NCBI GenBank assembly: GCA_017853435.1
Contig: JAFMJN010000006.1
Span: 1 to 32,658 of the forward strand
Direction: 5' to 3'
DNA: 32,658 bases
Source of the DNA: Planctomycetota bacterium
GTDB lineage: Bacteria > Planctomycetota > GCA-002687715 > CAIWVZ01
A program made the position numbers and the translations under genes. Below the pieces are notes generated by a model. The model did no database searches and had not been told where the DNA came from. It worked only from the letters and a program-made list of their open reading frames with translations. This document shows positions 14,997 through 21,854 of this stretch, piece after piece (position 1 is the first letter of the stretch; the number at the start of each line of letters is the position of its first letter).

Positions 14997-16117
14997 ATCC
15001 AGTCATGAAGGCGGCGGAATGGGTGTTTCCGGGACATCCCGACAAGTTGTGCGACGCCATCGCGGACGCGGTGGTCGAAGAAGCGGTGCGACGCGATCCG
15101 TTCGCGCTCGTCGGCGTCGAAGCGGCGGTGCATCGGCGATCGGTGCATGTGACGGGACGCGTTGCGGGAGTCGGGGCCGAGACGATTCCCGTCGACGCTC
15201 TCGTACGCGCCGTGTATGCAAGTGCGGGCTTCGACGCCCGCTTCGGGCCCGCCCCGGAAGATCTCGTCGTCGATGGCGACTTGGTGCTCGAGGCGCCGCT
15301 CGAAGGCGAAGCCGAGATTCGCGGCATCGCCGTGGACCAGGCGGTGTGCATCGGTTGGGCCAACGATCTCCCCGGAGCGCACCATGTACCGGTCGAGCAT
15401 GCGTTGGCGCGAGCGGTGGCTCGCGGCCTTCACGCCTTGCGCCGAGAAGCCCCCGAACTCGCACTCGGTCCGGATGGAAAGGTGCTTGTCGTGCTTGCCG
15501 AGACGTCGGTCGGCGGCGCGACGGTCCGGCAGCTCGATGCGCTGCACGTGTCGCTGCAGCAGGGCTCTTCGGGGGATGCCGTCGCCCTTCATCGTGCCGT
15601 GCGGAGGCGGGTCGAGGAAGTTTTGAAGCACGAAGCGGGACGTATCCCCGGGCTCTCTCCGAAGTCCCCCGACCGCCTTTCGGTCGTCGGGGCGGGGATC
15701 TTCGAAGTCGGAGGACCTCATGGCGACAACGGTTTGACGGGCAAGAAGACGGTGGTCGACGCCTATGGGCCCCGGGTGGCGATCGGGGGCGGGGCGCTTT
15801 CCGGCAAGGACTTCTTCAAGGTCGATCGTGCGGGGGCGCTCCACGCCCGTCGTTTGGCGAAATGCGCGGTGGCGTTGGGCGTCGCTTCCGAAGTACGGGT
15901 GGAACTCGGTTGGTTTCCCGGCGATCGCGAGGCGCGTTTGCTCGGTGCGTACGGACCATCGGACGTGCCGCTCGATCTTCGTGCCTTGGCGGCGCGTACC
16001 GACCTGTCTCTCGCGCGCTCCGGCGAAAGCTTCTTCACCGGGGGCCTCGTCGAACGAACGCGGTGGGGGGCCTTCTTCGACGTCGAGGCTCCTTGGGAGG
16101 TCCTTCCACGTTGGTGA
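14993..16117 (+). CDS. Divergent S-adenosylmethionine synthetase (MetK-like)
   Basis: The 374-residue product has nearly all methionine adenosyltransferase landmarks: GHPDK (14-18), LGPDGK (158-163), GGPHGDNGLTGKKTVVDAYG (240-259) and GGGALSGKDFFKVDRAGA (265-282), covering the equivalents of E. coli His14, Asp16, Lys165, Arg/Lys244-245, Lys265, Lys269 and Asp271. The normal GAGDQGxMFGYA lid loop is instead GIAVDQAVCIGWA, keeping only the Asp-Gln. Catalysis of SAM formation from ATP and methionine therefore looks possible but with altered loop control or substrate. The GTG start overlaps the vWA stop (GTGA) and has GGGAGGTG upstream. Being locked into a MoxR/vWA operon rather than near methionine genes suggests a dedicated paralogue; it could also be the only MetK of the genome, which the window cannot tell. 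Confidence 0.85.
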   Translation: MNPVMKAAEWVFPGHPDKLCDAIADAVVEEAVRRDPFALVGVEAAVHRRSVHVTGRVAGVGAETIPVDALVRAVYASAGFDARFGPAPEDLVVDGDLVLEAPLEGEAEIRGIAVDQAVCIGWANDLPGAHHVPVEHALARAVARGLHALRREAPELALGPDGKVLVVLAETSVGGATVRQLDALHVSLQQGSSGDAVALHRAVRRRVEEVLKHEAGRIPGLSPKSPDRLSVVGAGIFEVGGPHGDNGLTGKKTVVDAYGPRVAIGGGALSGKDFFKVDRAGALHARRLAKCAVALGVASEVRVELGWFPGDREARLLGAYGPSDVPLDLRALAARTDLSLARSGESFFTGGLVERTRWGAFFDVEAPWEVLPRW

Positions 16118-16209
16118 TGCGCCCGGTTGCCGGACCGGGGACGGGAATCGCGACCGCGTGCGACGCCTGTGCCGACGTCGCGTGTCGGCCCTTCGATGGG
16201 CGGACGGGC

Positions 16210-16215
16210 TAGACT
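16210..16215 (+). promoter_or_regulatory. -10-like element placed for a leaderless O-methyltransferase mRNA
   Basis: TAGACT ends six bases before the ATG at 16222. Only CGGGAC lies between, which is a poor Shine-Dalgarno. The geometry matches that seen at 9272, 29489 and 32458. Confidence 0.4.
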
Positions 16216-16221
16216 CGGGAC

Positions 16222-16878
16222 ATGTCGGAAACCGCGACGCCCGTCACCCCCGCCCATCTCGAATACATCCGCGCCCGCACCGACGCCGAAGGACCGTTTC
16301 TCGAATCGCTGCGCCGGGCCGCGGTTGGCGCGGGCATCCCCTCGATTGCGATCGCCGTCGAGCAGGGGAGTTTTCTCTCCACCCTCGTCCGCGTCTCGCG
16401 TGCCCGCGACATCGTCGAAGTCGGGACCCTCGCGGGGTATTCCGCCTTGTGGATGGCGCGCGGACTCCCCGACGGCGGGCGGATCGTGACCATCGAGAAG
16501 AGTCCGCATCACGCCGCGTTCGCCCGTGAATGGGCGGGAAAATCCCCATGGACGGACAAGGTCACCGTCGTCGAGGGGGCCGGGGGCGACGTGCTGCCGA
16601 CGCTTTCGTCCTCCGCGTTCGACGGTGTGTTCCTCGACGCCGACAAGGCGGGCTACGCGGCCTACGTCGACGAAGCGCATCGACTGTTGCGCCCGGGCGG
16701 CTGGATCGTGGTCGACAACGCATTCGCATTCGGTGAACTGTTCGTGGAGGCCCCGAAGGATCGGGAGACCCCGGCGGTGAAGGCGTTCAACGACCGATTC
16801 GCGAGCGACCGTCGCTTTTCCGGCCTCATCGTCCCCATGGGCGATGGTTTCTGGATGGCGACCAAGGTCGCCCCCTAG
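16222..16878 (+). CDS. SAM-dependent O-methyltransferase (family 3, CCoAOMT-like)
   Basis: The 218-residue enzyme belongs to the metal-dependent catechol/caffeoyl-CoA O-methyltransferase type. The SAM loop is VEVGTLAGYSALWMA (about 55-69); VTIEKSPHHAAFA supplies the ribose-binding acidic residue, and the metal site is FLDADKAGY and IVVDNAF. Length and motif order are normal for the family, which transfers a methyl group from SAM to a vicinal-dihydroxy aromatic compound in the cytoplasm. It lies 104 bases behind the MetK-like gene, so a shared transcript is possible, but it may have its own promoter (see 16210). Its natural acceptor cannot be read from the sequence. Confidence 0.9.
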   Translation: MSETATPVTPAHLEYIRARTDAEGPFLESLRRAAVGAGIPSIAIAVEQGSFLSTLVRVSRARDIVEVGTLAGYSALWMARGLPDGGRIVTIEKSPHHAAFAREWAGKSPWTDKVTVVEGAGGDVLPTLSSSAFDGVFLDADKAGYAAYVDEAHRLLRPGGWIVVDNAFAFGELFVEAPKDRETPAVKAFNDRFASDRRFSGLIVPMGDGFWMATKVAP

Positions 16879-16899
16879 CGCGGCTCCTGTCGGGACGGG

Positions 16900-16905
16900 T
16901 ATCCT
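16900..16905 (+). promoter_or_regulatory. Possible -10 element of the POT transporter gene
   Basis: TATCCT stands upstream of a palindromic leader and the Shine-Dalgarno of the transporter gene. Transcription would start near 16912. No -35 box is obvious. Confidence 0.35.
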
Positions 16906-16916
16906 TTCGCCCGCAT

Positions 16917-16935
16917 GACGGAGTGACACTCCGTC
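16917..16935 (+). promoter_or_regulatory. Perfect palindrome in the leader of the POT transporter gene
   Basis: GACGGAGT-GAC-ACTCCGTC is an 8-bp perfect inverted repeat with a 3-base centre, directly followed by the GAGGA Shine-Dalgarno (16936-16940) and the ATG at 16945. It may be an operator for a dimeric repressor or an RNA hairpin next to the ribosome site. No T-run follows, so it is not a terminator. Confidence 0.5.
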
Positions 16936-16944
16936 GAGGATTCC

Positions 16945-18693
16945 ATGTCCAACCCCAGCACCCCGACCAACGAACGGACCCTCTTCGGCCATCCGATCGG
17001 TCTGTTCACGCTCTTCGTCACCGAGATGTGGGAGCGTTTCAGCTACTACGGCATGCGCGCCATCTTCACCCTCTTCATGGTGAAGGCGCTCGCGTTCGAC
17101 AAGGAGCAGGCGTCGCGCGTGTACGGCAACTACACGGGTCTCGTCTACCTCACGCCGCTCCTCGGTGGCTACGTGGCGGATCGTTTCTGGGGAAATCGCA
17201 AGTCGATCATGTTCGGCGGCTTCCTCATGGCCGTCGGGCAGTTCCTCATGTTCGGTGCGGGCACGGTGTACAAGGCGCAGCCGGAACTGGCTCCGACGCT
17301 CATGTACGCCGGACTCGGATGCCTCATCTTCGGCAACGGGTTCTTCAAGCCGAACATCTCGACGATGGTGGGTCAGCTTTATCCGCAGGGCGACAAGCGC
17401 GTCGACTCGGCGTTCACCATCTTCTACATGGGCATCAACCTCGGCGCCTTCATCGCGCCGCTCGTGTGCGGCTACCTCGGCGATACGGGCAACGCGGAAG
17501 ACTTCCGCTGGGGCTTCCTCGCCGCGGGCATCGGCATGGTGCTGAGTCTCGTGTGCCTCGCCGCCTTCGGCGACCGCACGCTCGTTTCGCCCACGGGCGG
17601 CGACGTCGGCAAGGCTCCGAATACCGCACGTCAGACCGAGACGGCTGCTTCGTCGGAAGCGAAAGCCTCTCCGATGTCGCTCGTCGTTTGGGTCGGCGCC
17701 TTCATCGGTCTCTACGTCCTCTTCTCGAAGACGTGGTGCGAGGGTGACGTGATCGGCTCGGCCATCTACGCCCTCACCATCGCGGCACCGGGCTACATCA
17801 TCTCCGATCCGTCGCTGTCGAAGATCGAACGGACCCGCATTTGGGTCATCTACATCATCGCGTTCTTCGTCATCTTCTTCTGGTCGGCGTTCGAGCAGGC
17901 GGGCGCTTCGCTCACCTACTTCGCGGAAGAGCAGACCAACCGCACCGTCGGATCGACGGTCGTTCCGGCGTCCTACTTCCAAGCCATCAACGCGGTGGCC
18001 ATCGTCCTCCTCGCTCCGGTCTTCGTCAGCCTTTGGACGCTGCTCGGCAAGCTCAACAAGGAACCCGCGTCGCCCTACAAGCAGGCGATCGGATTGGGTC
18101 TCCTCGCGGTGGGCTACTGGGTCATCGCGGTCGGCGTGAAGGACTTGGCCCCGGGCACGAAGGTGTCGATGTTCTGGCTCGTCGCTCTCTACACCATCCA
18201 CACGCTCGGCGAACTCTGCCTGTCGCCGATCGGTCTTTCCATGGTGAACAAGTTGGCACCCGTGAAGGTCGCCTCGCTTCTCATGGGTGTGTGGTTCTTG
18301 TCGACGTCGGCGGCGAACAAGTTCGCCGGAACGCTTTCCGAGTACTACCCGGAGCCGGTCGTCGCCGTGACCGCGGTCGAGAACGCCGGCAAGGCGCAGA
18401 ACGCGGATCTTTTCCCGGCGAATTACGTCAAGGAAAAGAGGAAGGTCAACGGCGTCAACGTGATCGCGCTCGAGAGCATCAAGTTCGGCGAGATCAAGGA
18501 TGAAGGCGCCCGCGCTTCCGCGCGCACCGCGCTCGAGCGCGACTTGGTGGACAACGCGAAGACGTTCGCGGGTATGAAGATCGCGAACCTCTACGACTTC
18601 TTCATGCTCTTCGTCTACATGTCGGGAGCGTCCGCCGTCTTGCTCTTCGTGCTGTGTCCGATGCTGCTCAAGATGATGCACGGCGTCAGATAG
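16945..18693 (+). CDS. POT/PTR-family proton-coupled oligopeptide transporter
   Basis: The 582-residue inner-membrane protein belongs to the POT branch of the major facilitator superfamily, which imports di- and tripeptides with protons. The proton-coupling motif EMWERFSYYGMRA is in helix 1 (about residue 27 onward). The PTR signature is present as GFFKPNISTMVGQLYP and FTIFYMGINLGAF. Many further hydrophobic helices follow, for example IWVIYIIAFFVIFFW. An extra soluble segment of about 70 residues (VENAGKAQNADLFPANYVKE to FAGMKIANLYDF) precedes the last helix. GAGGA lies 4 bases before the ATG. A convergent hairpin ends the unit. A metallopeptidase lipoprotein gene 5.7 kb upstream could supply peptides, but that link is only suggestive. 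Confidence 0.95.
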   Translation: MSNPSTPTNERTLFGHPIGLFTLFVTEMWERFSYYGMRAIFTLFMVKALAFDKEQASRVYGNYTGLVYLTPLLGGYVADRFWGNRKSIMFGGFLMAVGQFLMFGAGTVYKAQPELAPTLMYAGLGCLIFGNGFFKPNISTMVGQLYPQGDKRVDSAFTIFYMGINLGAFIAPLVCGYLGDTGNAEDFRWGFLAAGIGMVLSLVCLAAFGDRTLVSPTGGDVGKAPNTARQTETAASSEAKASPMSLVVWVGAFIGLYVLFSKTWCEGDVIGSAIYALTIAAPGYIISDPSLSKIERTRIWVIYIIAFFVIFFWSAFEQAGASLTYFAEEQTNRTVGSTVVPASYFQAINAVAIVLLAPVFVSLWTLLGKLNKEPASPYKQAIGLGLLAVGYWVIAVGVKDLAPGTKVSMFWLVALYTIHTLGELCLSPIGLSMVNKLAPVKVASLLMGVWFLSTSAANKFAGTLSEYYPEPVVAVTAVENAGKAQNADLFPANYVKEKRKVNGVNVIALESIKFGEIKDEGARASARTALERDLVDNAKTFAGMKIANLYDFFMLFVYMSGASAVLLFVLCPMLLKMMHGVR

Positions 18694-18712
18694 CGCCTTC
18701 GCGGCACGCTCG

Positions 18713-18753
18713 CGGCGGAGTTCCGATCTTCGGAACTCCGCCGTCGTCGTTTC
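18713..18753 (+). terminator. Terminator hairpin between the POT gene and ahpD
   Basis: CGGCGGAGTTCCG (18713-18725) pairs perfectly with CGGAACTCCGCCG (18731-18743) around ATCTT, a 13-bp stem. TCGTCGTTT follows on the + strand. It lies between convergent genes and so may serve both, though no T-run is seen for the minus strand. Confidence 0.85.
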
Positions 18754-18765
18754 GGGAGGTGCTCG

Positions 18766-19302
18766 TCAGCCCGTGAACGCCGCCGTCGCGTGGACGACGG
18801 AGGCCATGCGCACGGCATCGTGAATGGTCGCGACGTCGACGCCGTGGTCGCGCAACTTGCGGTCGTGGGCCTTCACGCAGAACTCGCAGTTGTTGACCGC
18901 GGAAACCGCGAGCGCGAACAGTTCCATGTCGGTTGCGTCGGCTTTCGGCGCCGCAAGCCGCTGCATGCGCAGACGCGGCGCCATCGACCCGTACACCGGA
19001 TCGCCGACGAGGTGGCGGAATCGATAGTAGACGTTGGTCATCCCCATGATCGCGGCGGCGGCCTTCGCGTCGGCGATCGAGCCGTCGCCGACACCCGCCG
19101 CGCGCGCCTCGGATTCGATCGTGCCCGCGAGGGTGCGCGCACCGAGGGCGGTCGCAACCGCGACGGCCGTTCCCCAACGTCGTTCGGGTGTCGTGCCGGC
19201 GTCGTCGAGAAGGCTGCGGAGATTCAGCCGCAGATCCTTCGCGTCGTCGGGAAGTGTCGCGAGAAGTTGGTCCATGGTCATCGTCGTGTCGATGGGGTTC
19301 AC
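18766..19302 (-). CDS. ahpD: Alkyl hydroperoxide reductase accessory protein AhpD
   Basis: AhpD is a carboxymuconolactone-decarboxylase-fold protein that recycles AhpC in organisms lacking AhpF. With the GTG start, the catalytic residues are Glu127, Cys139 and Cys142 (NNCEFC) and His146. The 12-residue Glu-Cys spacing and the CxxCxxxH motif match the M. tuberculosis protein, and the 178-residue length agrees as well. The GTG at 19302 overlaps the ahpC stop (GTGA) and has GGAG eight bases upstream, so the pair is translationally coupled; ATG at 19281 (MTMDQLL) is an alternative that gives a product 7 residues shorter. The protein acts in the cytoplasm and probably takes electrons from a lipoamide partner, as known for its family. 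Confidence 0.93.
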   Translation of the reverse strand: MNPIDTTMTMDQLLATLPDDAKDLRLNLRSLLDDAGTTPERRWGTAVAVATALGARTLAGTIESEARAAGVGDGSIADAKAAAAIMGMTNVYYRFRHLVGDPVYGSMAPRLRMQRLAAPKADATDMELFALAVSAVNNCEFCVKAHDRKLRDHGVDVATIHDAVRMASVVHATAAFTG

Positions 19303-19841
19303 TTGGCGGTCTCCAAGGTGGGGGTGCCGGGTTTCCAGTTGCAGGGGCAGAGTTCGTCGGTTTGCAGCGCATCGAGGATGCGCAGCACTTCGGGTACGGA
19401 GCGACCGACTTTCAGGTCGTTCACCGAGACCCAGCGGATGACGCCCTGTGGATCCACGATGAACGTCGCGCGGAGCGGAACACCGTCTTGCTTGTGCAGG
19501 ATCCCGAGAGCTCCGCAGAGCTCGCGCTTCGTGTCGGCGAGCATCGGGAACGGCAGGTCGCGCAGGTCCTTGTGGTCCTTGCGCCACGCCAGATGCACGA
19601 AGTGCGAATCGAGACTCAGGCCGAGCACTTGGGCGTCGCGATCCGCGAACCGACCGTGAGCCTTGCCGAACTCCGCGATTTCGGTGGGGCATACGAACGT
19701 GAAGTCCAAAGGCCACGCGAAGAGCACGAGCCACTTGCCCGGAAAGGCGTCGTGCGTGAGCCTCGCGAATTCATGACCCGCGTCGAGACCGACGCAGGCT
19801 TCGAGGGAGAAGGGGGGAAGGGTGTCACCGATGGTCAACAT
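19299..19841 (-). CDS. ahpC: Alkyl hydroperoxide reductase AhpC (2-Cys peroxiredoxin)
   Basis: AhpC reduces hydrogen peroxide and organic peroxides. The 180-residue product has the peroxidatic motif DFTFVCPTE with Cys51 and the resolving motif ELCPCNW with Cys165 and Cys167. Two C-terminal cysteines, the [10 protein letters not shown] segment and [20 protein letters not shown] are features of the actinobacterial-type AhpC that works with AhpD, which is encoded next. The start [11 protein letters not shown] is the only one that gives a normal N-terminus; the longer ORF-track form runs into the intergenic control region. A sigma-54-like promoter lies about 130 bases upstream (19969-19984) and a sigma-54 activator gene is divergent, so peroxide- or redox-triggered activation is likely by inference. 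Confidence 0.95.
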   Translation of the reverse strand: MLTIGDTLPPFSLEACVGLDAGHEFARLTHDAFPGKWLVLFAWPLDFTFVCPTEIAEFGKAHGRFADRDAQVLGLSLDSHFVHLAWRKDHKDLRDLPFPMLADTKRELCGALGILHKQDGVPLRATFIVDPQGVIRWVSVNDLKVGRSVPEVLRILDALQTDELCPCNWKPGTPTLETAK

Positions 19842-19968
19842 GGGAGGGGTACCTTCGTGTCGGTTGGGGACTGGAGGAGCGCTTGCGGTTCGGAAGACGC
19901 ATCGGCCGCGATTCCGCCACCGATTTCGGTGGGGTGTCGCCGCTCGGGGCGCTTCCGACCATCGTCGA

Positions 19969-19984
19969 TGCACCAACCGTGCCG
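19969..19984 (-). promoter_or_regulatory. Sigma-54-type promoter facing ahpCD
   Basis: Read on the minus strand the site is CGGCACGGTTGGTGCA. Against the -24/-12 consensus TGGCACG-N4-TTGCA it has the invariant GG and GC at exactly 10 bases apart and two mismatches overall. Transcription would start near 19957 and give a leader of about 115 bases before ahpC. The adjacent divergent gene encodes a sigma-54 activator, which strengthens the call. Confidence 0.65.
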
Positions 19985-20094
19985 GAGCACGGTGCCGCCG
20001 CCGTCGACCGGGCAGAAATGGTTCTCCAGTCGAGACTTGTGACGTTTTCTCGCGCGCGCCGCGTGTCGCCGAATCCCAAAGAGGGGGTGCGATG

Positions 20095-20110
20095 TACCGA
20101 AAGATCGGTA
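20095..20110. promoter_or_regulatory. 16-bp palindrome, candidate activator binding site
   Basis: TACCGA-AAGA-TCGGTA is a perfect inverted repeat. It lies about 110 bases upstream of the -24 element of the ahpC-facing promoter, a usual distance for an enhancer site of a sigma-54 activator. Its right edge also overlaps TAGGAT (20109-20114), a possible -10 box for the activator gene, so the same site could mediate autorepression. Confidence 0.5.
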
Positions 20111-20158
20111 GGATGGCACCGGAGCCTCGGTGAATCACCGACCTCCGCCGGACGCCCC

Positions 20159-21838
20159 ATGAAGAAGCCGACCAAACCCGATCCCGCCCCGACGTCGTCC
20201 GCGAAGCCCGCGTTGCCTCCGAGTCTGGCGAAACCGGGGCGCGTGTCGGCCCTCGAACGCGCGCTCGAAAAAGTCGCGCGACCGAAGACGGCGGCCCCTG
20301 CCCCGGCGACGCCGCTCTCCGGCGCGGCGATGACGGCGAACATGGAAGGTCTCGTCACGGTGACGGGCCGCGCGACCGACGTCGACGCTCTGCTCGCGGG
20401 GGGCCTCGGTTGGCTCGAAGGCATCGCTCCCTACGACATCGCGGCGGTCTTCATCCGCGAAGGGGATGCCTTGGTGCTGCGCGCCGCGCGCGGGCCGCTC
20501 GCCAAGGCGGAGCACTTGGGACATCGGCTTCCGCTGTCGGCGTTCCCCGGGATCGCGCGGACGATGGTGACCGGACGCGCGCAGGGATTCGATGCGCGCG
20601 TTCATGGAACCGAAGGCGACCCGTTCGACGCGCTGCTCGGCTTCGAGCCGGGGCACGCGTGCCTCGTCGCGCCGCTGAAAGCGGGTGAAGCGACTCTCGG
20701 AATCCTCACGCTCGATCGATCGGTGTGTTCGCCGTACGCCGACGGAACGGTGCAGCTCGTCCAGATGTACGCGGGTCTTCTCGGCCTCGCGATCGATCGC
20801 GCCGCGAAGGCCGCCGAATTGGAACGCCTGAAAGGTCATGCGGAAGCGCGCGCGGAGTGGCTCGAACGCGAAGTCGCCCCGCGTCCGACGACCGATGCGA
20901 AGAAACCCTCGAGTCGCGGATTGCGCGAAGCCCACGAACGCGCGCGTCAAGTCGCGCCCGCGTCGACTCCGGTGCTCATTCTCGGAGAGACCGGTACGGG
21001 GAAGGAGCGCATGGCGCGCCTCATCCACGGACTTTCTCCGCGTGCGAACGGACCGTTCGTCAAGATCAACTGTGCGGCGATTCCCGCGGGTCTTCTCGAG
21101 AGCGAACTCTTCGGTCACGTGAAGGGCGCCTTCACGGGAGCCGTGCGCGACCGACCGGGCCGATTCGCGGCGGCGGATGGTGGAACGCTTCTTCTCGACG
21201 AGATCGGCGATCTTCCGCTTGATCTTCAGTCGAAGTTGCTGCGCGTTCTTCAAGAGTCGACGTTCGAACCCGTCGGCGGCGACCGCACGGTGCGGGCGGA
21301 CGTCCGCGTGCTCGCCGCGACGCACGTCGATCTACCCGCGGCGATCGCGGCGGGACGGTTCCGCGAAGATCTCTACTATCGTCTCGCCGTGTTCCCGGTG
21401 ACGCTGCCGCCGCTCCGTGAGCGGCTCGACGATCTTCCGGAGCTCGCGGCGGAACTTCTCGTCGACGTCGCGGCGCGTGCGGGTCGCCGCGGGCTCTCGC
21501 TCGGCGCCGACGCGATCGACCGCCTCGCGGAACACGGATGGCCCGGCAACGTGCGCGAACTCGCCAACGTGCTCGAGCGCGCGGCGATTCTCTGCACGGG
21601 GACCGTGATCGGCGCCGCGCACGTGGAAATCCCCGGTGCGAAGTCGTCCGCGTCGACGATCACCGACGCCGCCGAACCGGTCACGATGGCGGAGGCGTCG
21701 AAGGTGCACATCGCCCGCGCCCTCGAACTTTCGAAGGGGCGCATCTACGGACCGAAGGGAGCCGCGGCTCGGCTCGGCCTCAAACCGTCGACCCTTCAGA
21801 GCCGCATGAAGAAGTTGGGGATGCGCTACGTCGATTGA
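20159..21838 (+). CDS. Sigma-54-dependent transcriptional activator (GAF-AAA+-Fis HTH)
   Basis: The 559-residue product has the full layout of an enhancer-binding protein of the FhlA/NorR type. A Pro/Ala/Lys-rich N-terminal 60 residues is followed by a GAF-like sensor domain (about 65-215, ending [16 protein letters not shown]). The AAA+ domain has Walker A GETGTGKE (276-283), the sigma-54 contact loop GAFTGA (323-328), Walker B LLLDEIG (344-350) and sensor-2-side GWPGNVREL (460-468). A Fis-type helix-turn-helix closes it ([21 protein letters not shown], 534-554). The ATG at 20159 follows the intergenic region; the ORF-track extension upstream is non-coding. It is divergent from ahpC, which has a sigma-54-like promoter, so ahpCD is its likely target. 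The ligand of the GAF domain is unknown. Confidence 0.92.
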   Translation: MKKPTKPDPAPTSSAKPALPPSLAKPGRVSALERALEKVARPKTAAPAPATPLSGAAMTANMEGLVTVTGRATDVDALLAGGLGWLEGIAPYDIAAVFIREGDALVLRAARGPLAKAEHLGHRLPLSAFPGIARTMVTGRAQGFDARVHGTEGDPFDALLGFEPGHACLVAPLKAGEATLGILTLDRSVCSPYADGTVQLVQMYAGLLGLAIDRAAKAAELERLKGHAEARAEWLEREVAPRPTTDAKKPSSRGLREAHERARQVAPASTPVLILGETGTGKERMARLIHGLSPRANGPFVKINCAAIPAGLLESELFGHVKGAFTGAVRDRPGRFAAADGGTLLLDEIGDLPLDLQSKLLRVLQESTFEPVGGDRTVRADVRVLAATHVDLPAAIAAGRFREDLYYRLAVFPVTLPPLRERLDDLPELAAELLVDVAARAGRRGLSLGADAIDRLAEHGWPGNVRELANVLERAAILCTGTVIGAAHVEIPGAKSSASTITDAAEPVTMAEASKVHIARALELSKGRIYGPKGAAARLGLKPSTLQSRMKKLGMRYVD

Positions 21839-21854
21839 CGTGGCGCACCGGAAC

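Noticed and set aside
15763-18681. 972-residue minus-strand ORF
   Set aside because: It is antisense to the MetK-like, O-methyltransferase and POT genes and its product is an Arg/Glu/His-rich low-complexity sequence typical of shadow frames in GC-rich DNA.
20114-20130. TGGCACCGGAGCCTCGG as a sigma-54 promoter for the activator gene
   Set aside because: It has a good -24 half but no GC at the required 10-base distance from GG.
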